A stretch of 64,000 nt of DNA from Chlorogloeopsis sp. ULAP01 (GTDB lineage Bacteria; Cyanobacteriota; Cyanobacteriia; Cyanobacteriales; Nostocaceae): the NCBI RefSeq assembly GCF_030381805.1, contig NZ_JAUDRH010000011.1, positions 186,001 to 250,000 on the forward strand, read 5' to 3'. This document shows, one piece after another, positions 26,811 to 35,877 of this stretch. Within the stretch, counting starts at the first letter, position 1, and the number at the start of each line of letters is the position of its first letter. The notes under the pieces are model-generated. The model saw only the letters and a list, made by a program, of their open reading frames with translations. It was not told where the DNA came from and ran no database searches. A program made the position numbers and the translations under genes.

Positions 26811-27410
26811 TAGTCGATCATTAAATCTCAACAGAAATCCAAGTGTATGGCGAGTAACTCTGCAGACAGCCGATGAAATGTGAATAATTACGAATTTTTT
26901 GGGATAGTTTTTCATCCTGTAGACAGCCATTGATTGGAGATAGCTTTATTAACCCTCCTTCATCGAGATTTAGTAAAAACAAACAGCAAGCGGCAATAGT
27001 CGCCGCTTAAATCCAAATTTCTGATTTTTTTGCTAGAGATACTTTGAGCTTAACTTTATAGGTTGTTATTAGGTTTCATTCAATGGTTCTATAAAAACAC
27101 CTAGTAACTGTCAAAAGATTTCTATAGTTAGCTTTTATATTAAATAAGGTCTTTACGAGCAAAACAATTTTTTGATATTTGTGACTGAAATATTAAAAAT
27201 TGGCTAGAAACTTGAGAATATAATCAAGTTTGCTTGTATTTTCAACTCCAGTAGTTCTTGTGAGTCTTGGAAATCTGGTTATGGGGTACGGTATATACCA
27301 TGCCGTACCCTAATGGGGCATTAAACAAAATAGCTCCATAATATGGAAGCACCTACAAATATGGTGCATAGGTGAGCAATTAGGCATGAATCGAGGCAGC
27401 GTATTTAGGC
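26811..27410. other. 600-bp gap with a palindrome
   Basis: No coding frame recognised. AT-rich apart from the GGTACGG hairpin at 27285-27309. It may hold untranslated regions of both flanking genes. Confidence 0.5.
27285..27309. repeat. Hairpin GGTACGG...CCGTACC with inner palindrome
   Basis: GGTACGG (27285-27291) pairs with CCGTACC (27303-27309), and the loop contains the palindrome GGTATATACC. It could be an operator or an mRNA hairpin; no T run follows. Confidence 0.6.
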
Positions 27411-27608
27411 TTAACAATGATGAAATAAAGTTTCCAAATATACGCGAGCAGCACGGCGATCGCTATCTCCATTTTGCAGTAAAAACAACGACAGCGCTGC
27501 TGTCAAAACTCGGTTTTGATCCCAATCAGGATGCTTTTCTAAATAAATTTTGAGCGATTCGTGCAGGGTTTCAGGAATTTCTGTAAAGATGCTTACTGTT
27601 GCGTTCAT
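27411..27608 (-). CDS. DUF2811 domain small protein
   Basis: 65 aa, MNATVSIFTEIPETLHESL..., with HPDWDQNRVLTAALSLFLLQNG and ending RRAARVYLETLFHHC. This is the conserved cyanobacterial DUF2811 pattern, resembling a ribbon-helix-helix-like small protein. Function unknown. ATG 27608 is preceded by AAGGAGAA at good spacing on the minus strand. Confidence 0.82.
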   Translation of the reverse strand: MNATVSIFTEIPETLHESLKIYLEKHPDWDQNRVLTAALSLFLLQNGDSDRRAARVYLETLFHHC

Positions 27609-28071
27609 GAGATTTTTCTCCTTTACAGGCTATTAATAGGGAATTTTCGCTTGCAGTCAAAGCCTCTAGGGAAGACAAAGTTATTTTGTCTTCTCATCAA
27701 TCTGCTGTGGCAAAAAGTGGGGTTATTACACGCATACAAGTGCAGACTATAAAGGCAAGCCGCCTTATTGTGCGTCAAAAGGGGGTGGTGTTGTCAATGC
27801 TGCGAAATATTAAGACATAGTTTATAAAGAATATATATTTACGGAATTATAAGCTTTTTAGGCAGTTTTTTGTAACATAACTTAACTAAAACTCAGTTTT
27901 GTCAACCCTTAATTGCTATAAACACAAAATCCCCAGTAATACGGCAAGAGCTTGTGACATCAACAAGTGGCTGTGGAAAACTGCAAAAGTGCTTGTGGAA
28001 ACTCTGTGGAATCAGTGAGGAAAATTTCAGGAAATGATAAGAATTACAAAATGATAAAAATTACAAAATAA
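27609..28071. other. 463-bp gap before the MFS gene
   Basis: AT-rich, no coding frame. Two copies of AATGATAA(A/G)AATTACAAAAT-type sequence near 28033-28068 form a short direct repeat just before the MFS gene. Confidence 0.45.
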
Positions 28072-29391
28072 GTGTTAGGGGAGTGGTGGAGATGGGAAAG
28101 ACAAGGAAGAACTTTCTCCTTGCCAAGGAAATTTGTGTCTAAATCCCAAATATTTTCATGGTTTTCCCTTATCCATCGCCAAGTTTGGATCTTGATGTTT
28201 GGTCGGTTCCTCTCAACGATTGGCACTGGTTTAACACTGTTTTATGCTCCCATCTTTTTTGTCAATCAAATTGGTTTATCAGCGACTTCGGTTGGTTTTG
28301 CTTTGGGTTGCGCCTCAATTTCAGGGGTAGTAGGACGGATTTTAAGCGGTTCTTTAGCTGATTCTCCTCAAATAGGACGCCGCAATACTTTATTGTTAGC
28401 AACAGCAATTTCAGCATTGGCTTGTTTCGTTTTGGCTACAACCCACAATTTTTTTATTCTGATTATCGGTCAGTTGATTAGTGGCTTAGGGGTTGGTTTA
28501 TACTGGCCTGCAACTGAAGCAGTTGTTGCCGATCTAACACCACCTGAAAATAGTCATGAATCTTTTGCCCTTACCCGGCTAGCAGACAACTTAGGATTGG
28601 GGATGGGAATTATCTGCGGAGGATTTTTAGTCAGTACAACTGGCAATTTTCGCACCCTATTTATTATTGATGCTGTTTCATTCATCGTATTTTTTGCGGT
28701 GGTTTATGTAGCGATCGCAGAAACTTATCAATCACAATCAACCCAACAAGAATTATCTGCGCAGATTAAGGTTTGGATCTGGGCATTAGGCGATCGCCGA
28801 TTTCTTACTTATATTGCAGTCAATATTATCTTCACAATTTATATTTCTCAATTGCACACTACCCTTCCCCTCTACCTCAAAAATTTTGTGCCAGTTGGAT
28901 TTTCTGCAACAGGATTTACAGCAAGTACCATTAGTACCCTTTTCGCTTGGCACTTGATAGTTGCTATTTTCGGACAGTTACCAGCTGTTAGTTTGGTCAA
29001 ACACTTTTTTTACCCCCAAGCGCTTGCAATTTCAGCTATTTTGTGGGCGATCGGATTTAGTTGTATCTGGTTTACTGGTTTGTGTACTACTGGGCATCTA
29101 TATTGGGCGACTTTAGCATTAGGAGTATTAGCAACTGCTGTAATCTGCTACACACCCTCAGCTTATTCTCTAGTCACCTATTTGGCACCTGCATCCAGGC
29201 GAGGGGTTTATTTCTCCATCAACTCCCTATGCTGGGCAATTGGTTATTTTATTGGCCCTTTGCTTGGAGGTTGGGCATTAGATCAATCACAATTATTAGT
29301 AAATTACTTCTGGCTGGGGTTAGCCTTGAGTGTTTTCATCGTTCTGGCTATTTTGCTGTATCTGAATCGGATATTGCTTCCTAGTCAATAG
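28072..29391 (+). CDS. Major facilitator superfamily transporter
   Basis: 439 aa with about 12 hydrophobic helices. The loop 2-3 signature region reads GRILSGSLADSPQIGRRNTLLLA, typical of MFS drug/sugar efflux-type carriers, with LISGLGVGLYWPATEAVVAD in helix 4. Substrate unknown. The longest frame begins at GTG 28072, but residues before IHRQVWILMFGRFLS are poorly conserved, so GTG 28135 is an equally plausible start. Convergent with hisIE. Confidence 0.85.
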   Translation: MLGEWWRWERQGRTFSLPRKFVSKSQIFSWFSLIHRQVWILMFGRFLSTIGTGLTLFYAPIFFVNQIGLSATSVGFALGCASISGVVGRILSGSLADSPQIGRRNTLLLATAISALACFVLATTHNFFILIIGQLISGLGVGLYWPATEAVVADLTPPENSHESFALTRLADNLGLGMGIICGGFLVSTTGNFRTLFIIDAVSFIVFFAVVYVAIAETYQSQSTQQELSAQIKVWIWALGDRRFLTYIAVNIIFTIYISQLHTTLPLYLKNFVPVGFSATGFTASTISTLFAWHLIVAIFGQLPAVSLVKHFFYPQALAISAILWAIGFSCIWFTGLCTTGHLYWATLALGVLATAVICYTPSAYSLVTYLAPASRRGVYFSINSLCWAIGYFIGPLLGGWALDQSQLLVNYFWLGLALSVFIVLAILLYLNRILLPSQ

Positions 29392-29555
29392 CTTCCGTTT
29401 ACAAATACAAGAGTGGAAAACATATCTTGAAGATATCTTCACCCCTGCCTGCCTTACTTCGGCAATATTGTAAGCAACAGGTGTAGGGTATATGGGATGT
29501 CGCTTAATTTTGCTCACTAAACGTAACTAGGCTGAAACTTGGGAAAGCATTGATT

Positions 29556-29589
29556 GAGGCTCTGCCTGATGAAGAGAAGGCGGAGCCTC
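29556..29589 (+). terminator. Hairpin between convergent MFS and hisIE genes
   Basis: GAGGCTCTGCC (29556-29566) pairs with GGCGGAGCCTC (29579-29589) over 11 bp with one G-T wobble, followed by GCAGTTTT. It is a reasonable but not canonical Rho-independent terminator for the MFS gene; the T run is short. Confidence 0.45.
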
Positions 29590-29675
29590 GCAGTTTTCAT
29601 CACCATGAAGAGCATGGTAATGAGAAACACCCTACACCTTAATTTTGGTCACCAAACATAAACTTACTTTTTTCT

Positions 29676-30341
29676 CTAGCGGCGACGCTCTTGCAATTTT
29701 CGGTACACAGATTTCAAATCAACTTGATGATGAGCAAGAGCAACGAGAGTATGATACAGCAAATCTGCGACTTCAGAGGTGATCGCATCAGCGTCGTCAT
29801 CCTTACATGCCATTACCACTTCCGCACTTTCTTCACCAATCTTTTTCAAAATTTTGTTATCACCACCTGCAAATAATTTGCAGGTATAGGAACTGTCATT
29901 TGGGTGATCGCGGCGATCGCAAATGATTTCAAACAATTGCGATAAGGTATCACCAGGTGGTGGAGCAATTTTTCCGTCTACTTGATGAAAACAACTGCGC
30001 TCACCAGTATGGCAAGCGATATCTCCCACCTGCTCAACTCCGATTAGCAGTGCGTCACTGTCACAGTCATAACGAAGACTTCGCACTTTTTGAATATGAC
30101 CAGAAGTCGCACCTTTGTGCCAAAATTCCTGACGAGAACGACTCCAAAACCAAGTTTCTCCTGTTTCCAAAGTCTTTTGTAGTGATTCCCGATTCATCCA
30201 CGCCATCATCAAAACAGCGCCATCCAGATAGTCTTGGACAATTGCTGGAACAAGACCGCGTTCATCGTAGCGAATTTTATCAACAGGGATAGCGTGGTTT
30301 TGTGAATTATTTGCAGAAAAAAACATACCAGCTGCTTTCAA
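29676..30341 (-). CDS. hisIE: Bifunctional phosphoribosyl-AMP cyclohydrolase / phosphoribosyl-ATP pyrophosphatase
   Basis: Catalyses steps 2 and 3 of histidine synthesis. Residues about 20-120 are the HisI domain (MMAWMNRESLQKTLETGETWFWSRSRQEFWHKGATSGH, DCDSDALL, CHTGERSCF with the Zn-binding Cys/His). Residues about 130-221 are HisE (LFEIICDRR..., KKIGEESAEVVMACKDDD...EVADLLYHTLVAL). Fusion of both domains is usual in cyanobacteria. No other his genes are adjacent. Confidence 0.95.
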   Translation of the reverse strand: MKAAGMFFSANNSQNHAIPVDKIRYDERGLVPAIVQDYLDGAVLMMAWMNRESLQKTLETGETWFWSRSRQEFWHKGATSGHIQKVRSLRYDCDSDALLIGVEQVGDIACHTGERSCFHQVDGKIAPPPGDTLSQLFEIICDRRDHPNDSSYTCKLFAGGDNKILKKIGEESAEVVMACKDDDADAITSEVADLLYHTLVALAHHQVDLKSVYRKLQERRR

Positions 30342-30465
30342 AATAGCGAGAATGATTCATGGGTTCACGATACCATTCTATCTATGCCAGTCGGCACATA
30401 ATTTTAGAACTAATAAGTAATTTCCTAAATTTATAATCTAATTTAACGTTATTTAAAATTCAGAC

Positions 30466-30654
30466 TTAAACATCAGAACTCTTATGTATGACAGCCTGCA
30501 TCTTCACAGCACTCAAAGCTACCTTATGAGCTTTTGCCTCTTCACCATACCAATCGATTGCCGAGTTATAGGCAGCCCGGTAAACATCTTGGTAAGTATC
30601 GGATAAGCCACTGCGAATTTCAGCAGGCAAGTCTTGATTTGACTTGTATAACAT
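30466..30654 (-). CDS. ChaB family small protein
   Basis: 62 aa, MLYKSNQDLPAEIRSGLSDTYQDVYRAAYNSAIDWYG..., which matches the ChaB domain (first described beside the E. coli ChaA antiporter). Function in cyanobacteria unknown. ATG at 30654. Divergent from hemL, with 108 bp between starts. Confidence 0.83.
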   Translation of the reverse strand: MLYKSNQDLPAEIRSGLSDTYQDVYRAAYNSAIDWYGEEAKAHKVALSAVKMQAVIHKSSDV

Positions 30655-30762
30655 ATTGTTATTTTCTTGGTTCAGGTAATTTTATACGATAGAAGTTCTG
30701 AGAAGAGTTGACTCCTATCTTAGGATATAGCTTTTTACTTCCCACTCTTTTAGGAGAGAACC

Positions 30763-32061
30763 TTGGTAAATACAACGATTAAAACTACCAAATCACAAGA
30801 AATCTTCGCCGCTGCTCAAAACCTAATGCCAGGAGGGGTAAGTTCCCCAGTTCGCGCCTTCAAATCTGTGGGAGGACAACCGATTGTTTTCGACCACGTC
30901 AAAGGCGCATACATTTGGGATGTAGATGGCAATCAGTATATTGACTATGTAGGAACTTGGGGCCCAGCTATTTGCGGTCATGCCCATCCCGAAGTCATTA
31001 CGGCACTGCATGAAGCTTTGGAGAAAGGCACCAGCTTTGGCGCACCTTGCCTGCTGGAAAATGTCTTAGCTGAAATGGTCATTGATGCTGTACCTAGCAT
31101 CGAAATGGTAAGATTTGTGAATTCAGGCACCGAAGCTTGTATGGCAGTGCTAAGGCTGATCAGAGCCTTCACTGGGCGTGACAAAGTGATTAAGTTTGAG
31201 GGTTGCTATCACGGTCACGCTGATATGTTTTTAGTGAAGGCAGGCTCCGGTGTTGCTACCCTTGGTTTGCCCGATTCCCCTGGAGTACCTAAATCAGTAA
31301 CCAGTAATACCCTGACTGCACCTTTCAACGATTTGGAAGCTGTGAAAGCTTTATTTGAGGAGAACCGCGACCAAATCGCTGGAGTTATTCTTGAGCCTGT
31401 TGTAGGTAATGCTGGTTTTATTCCTCCTGATGCTGGCTTTTTAGAAGGGTTACGAGAACTTACCCACGAACATGGGGCGTTGCTGGTATTTGACGAGGTG
31501 ATGACAGGCTTTCGTATTGCCTATGGTGGTGCTCAGGAAAAATTTGGCATTACTCCCGATCTCACAACCTTGGGTAAGATTATCGGTGGCGGTTTGCCTG
31601 TAGGAGCTTATGGCGGTCGTCGGGATATTATGTCTATGGTTGCTCCTGCTGGCCCAATGTATCAAGCAGGAACTCTTTCTGGTAATCCTTTGGCAATGAC
31701 TGCGGGAATTAAAACGCTAGAATTGCTGCAAAAACCGGGTACCTACGAGTATCTAGATCAAATTACTAAAAAGTTAGCAGATGGTTTGTTGCAAATTGCT
31801 CAACAAACAGGTCACGCTGCTTGTGGTGGTCAGATTAGTGCTATGTTTGGTTTGTTCTTTGCATCTGGCCCTATCCATAACTACGAAGACGCCAAAAAAT
31901 CGGATTTGGGCAAGTTTGCTCGCTTCCATCGTGGGATGCTAGAGCGTGGTATTTACCTGGCACCGTCGCAGTTTGAAGCTGGATTTACCTCTTTAGCTCA
32001 TACCGAGGAAGATATTGAGCAAACTCTAGAAGCGGCAAGGGATGTAATGTCCAATTTGTAA
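30763..32061 (+). CDS. hemL: Glutamate-1-semialdehyde 2,1-aminomutase
   Basis: PLP enzyme that makes 5-aminolevulinate, the first committed precursor of haem and chlorophyll. The 432-aa protein has LMPGGVSSPVRAFKSVGG, GTWGPAICGHAHPEV, FVNSGTEACMAVLRLIRAFTGRDKVIKFEGCYHGHAD, FDEVMTGFR and the PLP lysine in TTLGKIIGGGLPVGAYGG (K272). The start is TTG at 30763: a good Shine-Dalgarno AGGAGA at 30752-30757 sits 5 bp upstream, and no ATG or GTG is suitably placed. Confidence 0.97.
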   Translation: MVNTTIKTTKSQEIFAAAQNLMPGGVSSPVRAFKSVGGQPIVFDHVKGAYIWDVDGNQYIDYVGTWGPAICGHAHPEVITALHEALEKGTSFGAPCLLENVLAEMVIDAVPSIEMVRFVNSGTEACMAVLRLIRAFTGRDKVIKFEGCYHGHADMFLVKAGSGVATLGLPDSPGVPKSVTSNTLTAPFNDLEAVKALFEENRDQIAGVILEPVVGNAGFIPPDAGFLEGLRELTHEHGALLVFDEVMTGFRIAYGGAQEKFGITPDLTTLGKIIGGGLPVGAYGGRRDIMSMVAPAGPMYQAGTLSGNPLAMTAGIKTLELLQKPGTYEYLDQITKKLADGLLQIAQQTGHAACGGQISAMFGLFFASGPIHNYEDAKKSDLGKFARFHRGMLERGIYLAPSQFEAGFTSLAHTEEDIEQTLEAARDVMSNL

Positions 32062-32126
32062 TGCAATCATGACATTTTTTAACTAGGCAATCTAGGAAAT
32101 TACTAATAAATTCCCTAGTTAGCCTG

Positions 32127-32163
32127 TAAAAATAGCAACCCTGTCCATTAATGGACGGGGTTG
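32127..32163 (-). terminator. Rho-independent terminator of the metallothionein gene
   Basis: An 11-bp stem CAACCCTGTCC/GGACGGGGTTG (32136-32146, 32153-32163; one wobble) with a 6-base loop. On the minus strand it is followed by CTATTTTTAC. It lies 31 bp after the metallothionein stop. It may also stop hemL from the other side, though that flank has few Ts. Confidence 0.6.
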
Positions 32164-32193
32164 AAAATTTATCAGGGTAAACATGGGAAGTGC

Positions 32194-32355
32194 TTAACAA
32201 CCACAGCCACCGTGACCACAACCTTTCATTGTTTTATGACCTTCAGCACAAGCTTCAGAGCAATAATATTTACCCTCTTTTTGAATTGCATCTTCTAGAG
32301 AAACAATACACAAGCAAGATTCACAAGCACATTTCATTTGGGTGACGGTTGTCAT
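32194..32355 (-). CDS. smtA: Bacterial metallothionein (SmtA type)
   Basis: 53-aa Cys-rich protein: MTTVTQMKCACESCLCIVSL, then EDAIQKEGKYYCSEACAEGH and KTMKGCGHGGCGC. It has nine Cys (9, 11, 14, 16, 32, 36, 46, 51, 53) and two metal-type His (40, 48) in the SmtA arrangement CxCxxCxC...YYCSEACA.GH...GCGH.GC.C. It sequesters Zn/Cd. Start ATG 32355 with a purine-rich AGGAAGAAGAGGAGAA leader on the minus strand; stop TAA 32194. An SmtB-type operator lies about 40 bp upstream and a terminator downstream, so it is a complete single-gene unit. Confidence 0.92.
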   Translation of the reverse strand: MTTVTQMKCACESCLCIVSLEDAIQKEGKYYCSEACAEGHKTMKGCGHGGCGC

Positions 32356-32394
32356 AATTTTCTCCTCTTCTTCCTGTTATTAACCTACAACATT

Positions 32395-32408
32395 TGAACA
32401 ATTATTCA
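32395..32408. promoter_or_regulatory. SmtB/ArsR-type metalloregulator operator
   Basis: TGAACAATTATTCA, a near-perfect inverted repeat (one mismatched pair), flanked by AT-rich DNA (CATTT and TATATTT). It matches the core TGAACA-N2-TATTCA of the Synechococcus smt operator. It sits 40 bp upstream of the metallothionein start codon, so Zn-released repression is expected. No smtB gene is next to it. Confidence 0.75.
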
Positions 32409-32660
32409 TATATTTAATTAATAAAATTTAAAAGTACCTAGCAATTTAGTATCTACTTAGTATCGCCATCGCCTTTGGTTTCGAGAAAAATACGGGAAAT
32501 TACGTGAGTTTACGATTGCTTTACGCAACACGAGCCTAACTTTAGCAACTCTTCAAAGCATTTCCAGCGAAAATTACCTGGTGAAAGTAACTTTTGATTT
32601 CAATAATTGGATCAGGGTGTAGAGCTACCCGTAATTTTTCGTGCAGCGAGTTGACAGCGC
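32409..32660. other. Promoter region between smtA and spkB
   Basis: About 250 bp, AT-rich at the smtA side. No smtB-like ORF on either strand. Confidence 0.5.
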
Positions 32661-34268
32661 ATGAGCTACTGCTTAAATCCTAACTGTCCGAATCCAGAAA
32701 ATCTAGCTTATAGCGATAGGTGTCAGTCTTGTGGCTCACAACTACTGTTGCGCGATCGCTATCGGGTACAGAAAGCTTTAGGACAAGGTGGCTTTGGGGC
32801 AACCTTTCTTGCCTTTGATGAAGCCTTACCAGGCGAACCGAGTTGTGTGATTAAGCAATTACGTCCGTCGGGAACCACACCCCACGTTTTGCAAATGGCA
32901 CGCGAACTGTTTGAGCGAGAAGCTGTAACTTTGGGCAAGATTGGCAATCACCCCCAAGTACCTAGATTGCTAGATTACTTTGAAGAACATCAACAATTTT
33001 ACTTAGTTCAGGAATACATTAGTGGTCCCACTTTACAGCAAGAGGTCAAACAAACTGGAATTCTTAGTGAAGCCGGAGTTAAGCAATTCTTAAGTGAGAT
33101 CCTGCCATTACTGCAATATATACACGAGCATAAGGTGATCCATCGTGATATTAAGCCAGCCAACATCATTCGCCGCGCTCAAGATAGTAGATTAGTTCTC
33201 ATAGACTTTGGAGCTGTCAAAAATCAAGTTACCCAAGCAACAGTCAATCAATCAGAACAAACGGCATTAACTGCATATGCGATTGGAACACCTGGGTTTG
33301 CACCCCCAGAGCAAATGGCAATGCGACCGGTCTATGCTAGTGATATTTATGCTTTAGGGGTAACGTGTATTTATTTACTAACTGGTAAATCTCCTAAAGA
33401 TTTGGAATACAATCCCACAACAGGCGAGCTGATTTGGGAATCTCATGTGCAAGTAAGCGATCACCTCGTAGAGGTACTGCGGAAAATGCTGGAGATATCA
33501 GTACGCAATCGCTATAAAACATCCGAAGAAGTACTTAGAGCACTAGATCTCGAACCATACCTGGAAAGTTTATCAAAAAGTATGATGGTTCAATCTTCTG
33601 GAGATGCTAAAGACCAAATAAATCAATATCCGGAAGATTCTGGCAACTCTTGTGCTAATGTTTCTGGTTTAAGTGTGGCACAGATAGCAGCAGCAATTCG
33701 CGCTAGACGAGCTAAAGCAACGGAAGGTACTGGTATTGTGCATATGGGGAAGACGCAGCAACGAGTTGTAACGACAAAAACGTCAACTTTGGCTAGCAAG
33801 TGCAATGATTCCCAACAGCAAAAGTCTAAAGTCATGCGACAGTTAGATAACCAAAGCCTACTGACAGCTTATCTCAAAGGTAGACGGGATTTTGCCCTTC
33901 ACAATTTAAGTCTAATTAATTTGCAAGGTGCGAATTTATCAGAAATAAATTTCCATTCTTCTCAATTGGAAAGAGCTAATCTCCAAGGAACTAATCTCCA
34001 CAGTAGTGATTTTGGGCAAGCTAGTCTCAATAGAGCTAATCTTAAGGATGCAAATTTAAGCAAAGCTTTTCTTGGTAATGCCGATTTAGAAGGAGCAGAT
34101 CTACGAGGTGCAGATCTCAGCTATGCTTATCTCCAGAATGCTAACCTTCGAGGAGCTAATTTGTGTGGTGCTAATCTTACTGGTGCAAAACTTTCTGAAG
34201 AACAACTAGCACTGGCAAAGATAAATTGGATGACAGTACGCCCGAATGGTAAGCGAGGTTTGTTATGA
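32661..34268 (+). CDS. spkB: Serine/threonine protein kinase SpkB with Cys motif and pentapeptide repeats
   Basis: Hanks-type kinase close to Synechocystis SpkB. The 535-aa order is an N-terminal zinc-ribbon-like Cys motif (YCLNPNCPNP...RCQSCG, residues 3-25), a kinase domain (GQGGFGATFLAFDE, VIKQL with Lys65, HRDIKPANI at 161-169, IDFGAVKNQ, FAPPEQM), a variable linker (about 300-400), and about ten pentapeptide repeats A(N/D)LxG (about 410-510), ending LSEEQLALAKINWMTV. SpkB has been tied to oxidative-stress signalling in Synechocystis. No membrane segment. Confidence 0.88.
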   Translation: MSYCLNPNCPNPENLAYSDRCQSCGSQLLLRDRYRVQKALGQGGFGATFLAFDEALPGEPSCVIKQLRPSGTTPHVLQMARELFEREAVTLGKIGNHPQVPRLLDYFEEHQQFYLVQEYISGPTLQQEVKQTGILSEAGVKQFLSEILPLLQYIHEHKVIHRDIKPANIIRRAQDSRLVLIDFGAVKNQVTQATVNQSEQTALTAYAIGTPGFAPPEQMAMRPVYASDIYALGVTCIYLLTGKSPKDLEYNPTTGELIWESHVQVSDHLVEVLRKMLEISVRNRYKTSEEVLRALDLEPYLESLSKSMMVQSSGDAKDQINQYPEDSGNSCANVSGLSVAQIAAAIRARRAKATEGTGIVHMGKTQQRVVTTKTSTLASKCNDSQQQKSKVMRQLDNQSLLTAYLKGRRDFALHNLSLINLQGANLSEINFHSSQLERANLQGTNLHSSDFGQASLNRANLKDANLSKAFLGNADLEGADLRGADLSYAYLQNANLRGANLCGANLTGAKLSEEQLALAKINWMTVRPNGKRGLL

Positions 34269-34425
34269 TACTTCTCCTCTGCTTGTGACTTAAAAAAGCC
34301 AGAGGACAGAAGGAATAAATAGGGACTAGAGGATGGGGCTTAGGGCAATGCCCAATTCCTTATTCGCGCTTGCCCAAACTAAATACCCAATCCCCAATAC
34401 CCTTTTGGTGTATGCAGTTCATGAA

Positions 34426-34500
34426 GGCTACCTAACTAAAGGTAGCCAAACCTTACAATGTGTACGGTAGTTGCTACAATGTCGGGAACCCTCCGAAGTT
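34426..34500. repeat. Hairpin and partial copy of a dispersed repeat in the spkB-recA gap
   Basis: GGCTACCT/AGGTAGCC hairpin at 34426-34447. Bases 34469-34500 (AGTTGCTACAATGTCGGGAA, then CCCTCCGAAGTT) are a partial copy of the repeat found inside the WD40 gene (43124) and the hybrid kinase gene (59139). The rest of 34269-34543 is CCCAATCCCCAAT-type spacer repeats. Confidence 0.6.
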
Positions 34501-34543
34501 CTGAATATCTCTTTGTATTTACAACTGACAAAACAATAAGGTT

Positions 34544-35620
34544 TTATTCTTCTTCAGAATAATCCTCAATATCTTCTTCATCTTCGCTTGTCTTTCTGAC
34601 AGAATTAGCAGAAACAACAGCTCCCATTTCTAATTTTTCCCGTACTAATTGCTTAATTTGTTCGGCAAATTCTGCTTTTTCTTCTAGATACTTAATCGCG
34701 TTATCTCGACCTTGAGAAATATTATCACCGTTGTAGCTATACCAAGCTCCCTTTCGTGTAAGTATGCCAGTTTCCTCTGCCAAGTCAACAAGACAACCTA
34801 AGGTAGAGATACCCTTACCAAAAATAATGTCAAATTCTGCAATTCTAAAAGGTGGTGCGACTTTATTTTTAGCGACTTTGACTTTGACGCGGTTACCAAA
34901 TTCCTCCGAGCCTTTTTTAAGGGTTTGAATCCGGCGAATATCCAAGCGTACAGAAGCGTAATATTTTAAGGCGTTACCACCAGTAGTTGTTTCTGGGTTG
35001 CCATAAGTAACACCAATTTTTTGCCGCAACTGGTTGAGAAAAATAACTGTGCAACCAGATTTACCAATGTTGCCAGTAATTTTACGTAGAGCTTGACTCA
35101 TTAATCTTGCTTGAAGACCAACGTGAGCATCACCCATTTCGCCTTCAATTTCCGCACGGGGAACTAGTGCTGCCACTGAGTCAACGACTACAATGTCAAC
35201 CGCAGCAGAGCGCACAAGCTGATCAACAATTTCTAAAGCTGCTTCTCCAGTATCTGGTTGGGAAACTAGCAAATTTTCGATATCAACACCCAAAGCTCCA
35301 GCGTAGGTAGGATCTAAGGCATGTTCTGCATCTACATAAGCAGCAATGCCACCATTTTTTTGCACTTCTGCGACTGCATGTAGCGCGAGTGTCGTCTTAC
35401 CGGAACTTTCCGGCCCATAAATTTCAATTACCCGTCCTTTGGGCAAACCACCGCCTAATGCCAGATCGAGAGTCAGCGCCCCACTGGGAATGGTTTCTAC
35501 TCGCATCCGGGTGGCATCACCCAAGCGCATGATTGTTCCTTTGCCAAAAGTACGCTCTATTTGGTTGAGTACCATATTAAGCGCTTTTTGCTTGCCAGCA
35601 TTTTCAGTATTAACAGCCAT
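34544..35620 (-). CDS. recA: Recombinase RecA
   Basis: Strand-exchange ATPase for homologous recombination and SOS induction. The 358-aa protein has the Walker A GPESSGKTT, the Walker B-containing VDIVVVDSVAALVPRAEIEGEMGD, loop 2 IFLNQLRQKIGVTYGNPETTTGGNALKYYASVRLDI and an acidic C-terminal tail (TSEDEEDIEDYSEEE). ATG 35620 with GAGGTAGGAATG spacing on the minus strand. No LexA box could be assigned by eye. Confidence 0.98.
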   Translation of the reverse strand: MAVNTENAGKQKALNMVLNQIERTFGKGTIMRLGDATRMRVETIPSGALTLDLALGGGLPKGRVIEIYGPESSGKTTLALHAVAEVQKNGGIAAYVDAEHALDPTYAGALGVDIENLLVSQPDTGEAALEIVDQLVRSAAVDIVVVDSVAALVPRAEIEGEMGDAHVGLQARLMSQALRKITGNIGKSGCTVIFLNQLRQKIGVTYGNPETTTGGNALKYYASVRLDIRRIQTLKKGSEEFGNRVKVKVAKNKVAPPFRIAEFDIIFGKGISTLGCLVDLAEETGILTRKGAWYSYNGDNISQGRDNAIKYLEEKAEFAEQIKQLVREKLEMGAVVSANSVRKTSEDEEDIEDYSEEE

Positions 35621-35877
35621 TCCTACCTCTATCTATACGGATTTAGGGAGTTTTGCGTGGGAAGTTTTAATAGAACAGATATACTATTTTGACATTTTAT
35701 TGCCGCTAACCGCTACATAGTTTAGCGCGGGCTTGCCAACATTGCTATCAGACATAATGCTTGTCTGGAGGGGTTTATATATAGTTCCATAGATACCCTT
35801 GGATTATACTCTACTGAATCTCTTCAGGCTCTTGGAATTGGGGAAGCCGGAAATAAGATTTCACACTTACTTAAGAG

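Noticed and set aside
32356..32660. A missing smtB gene in the spacer
   Set aside because: No ORF with an ArsR-type helix-turn-helix on either strand.
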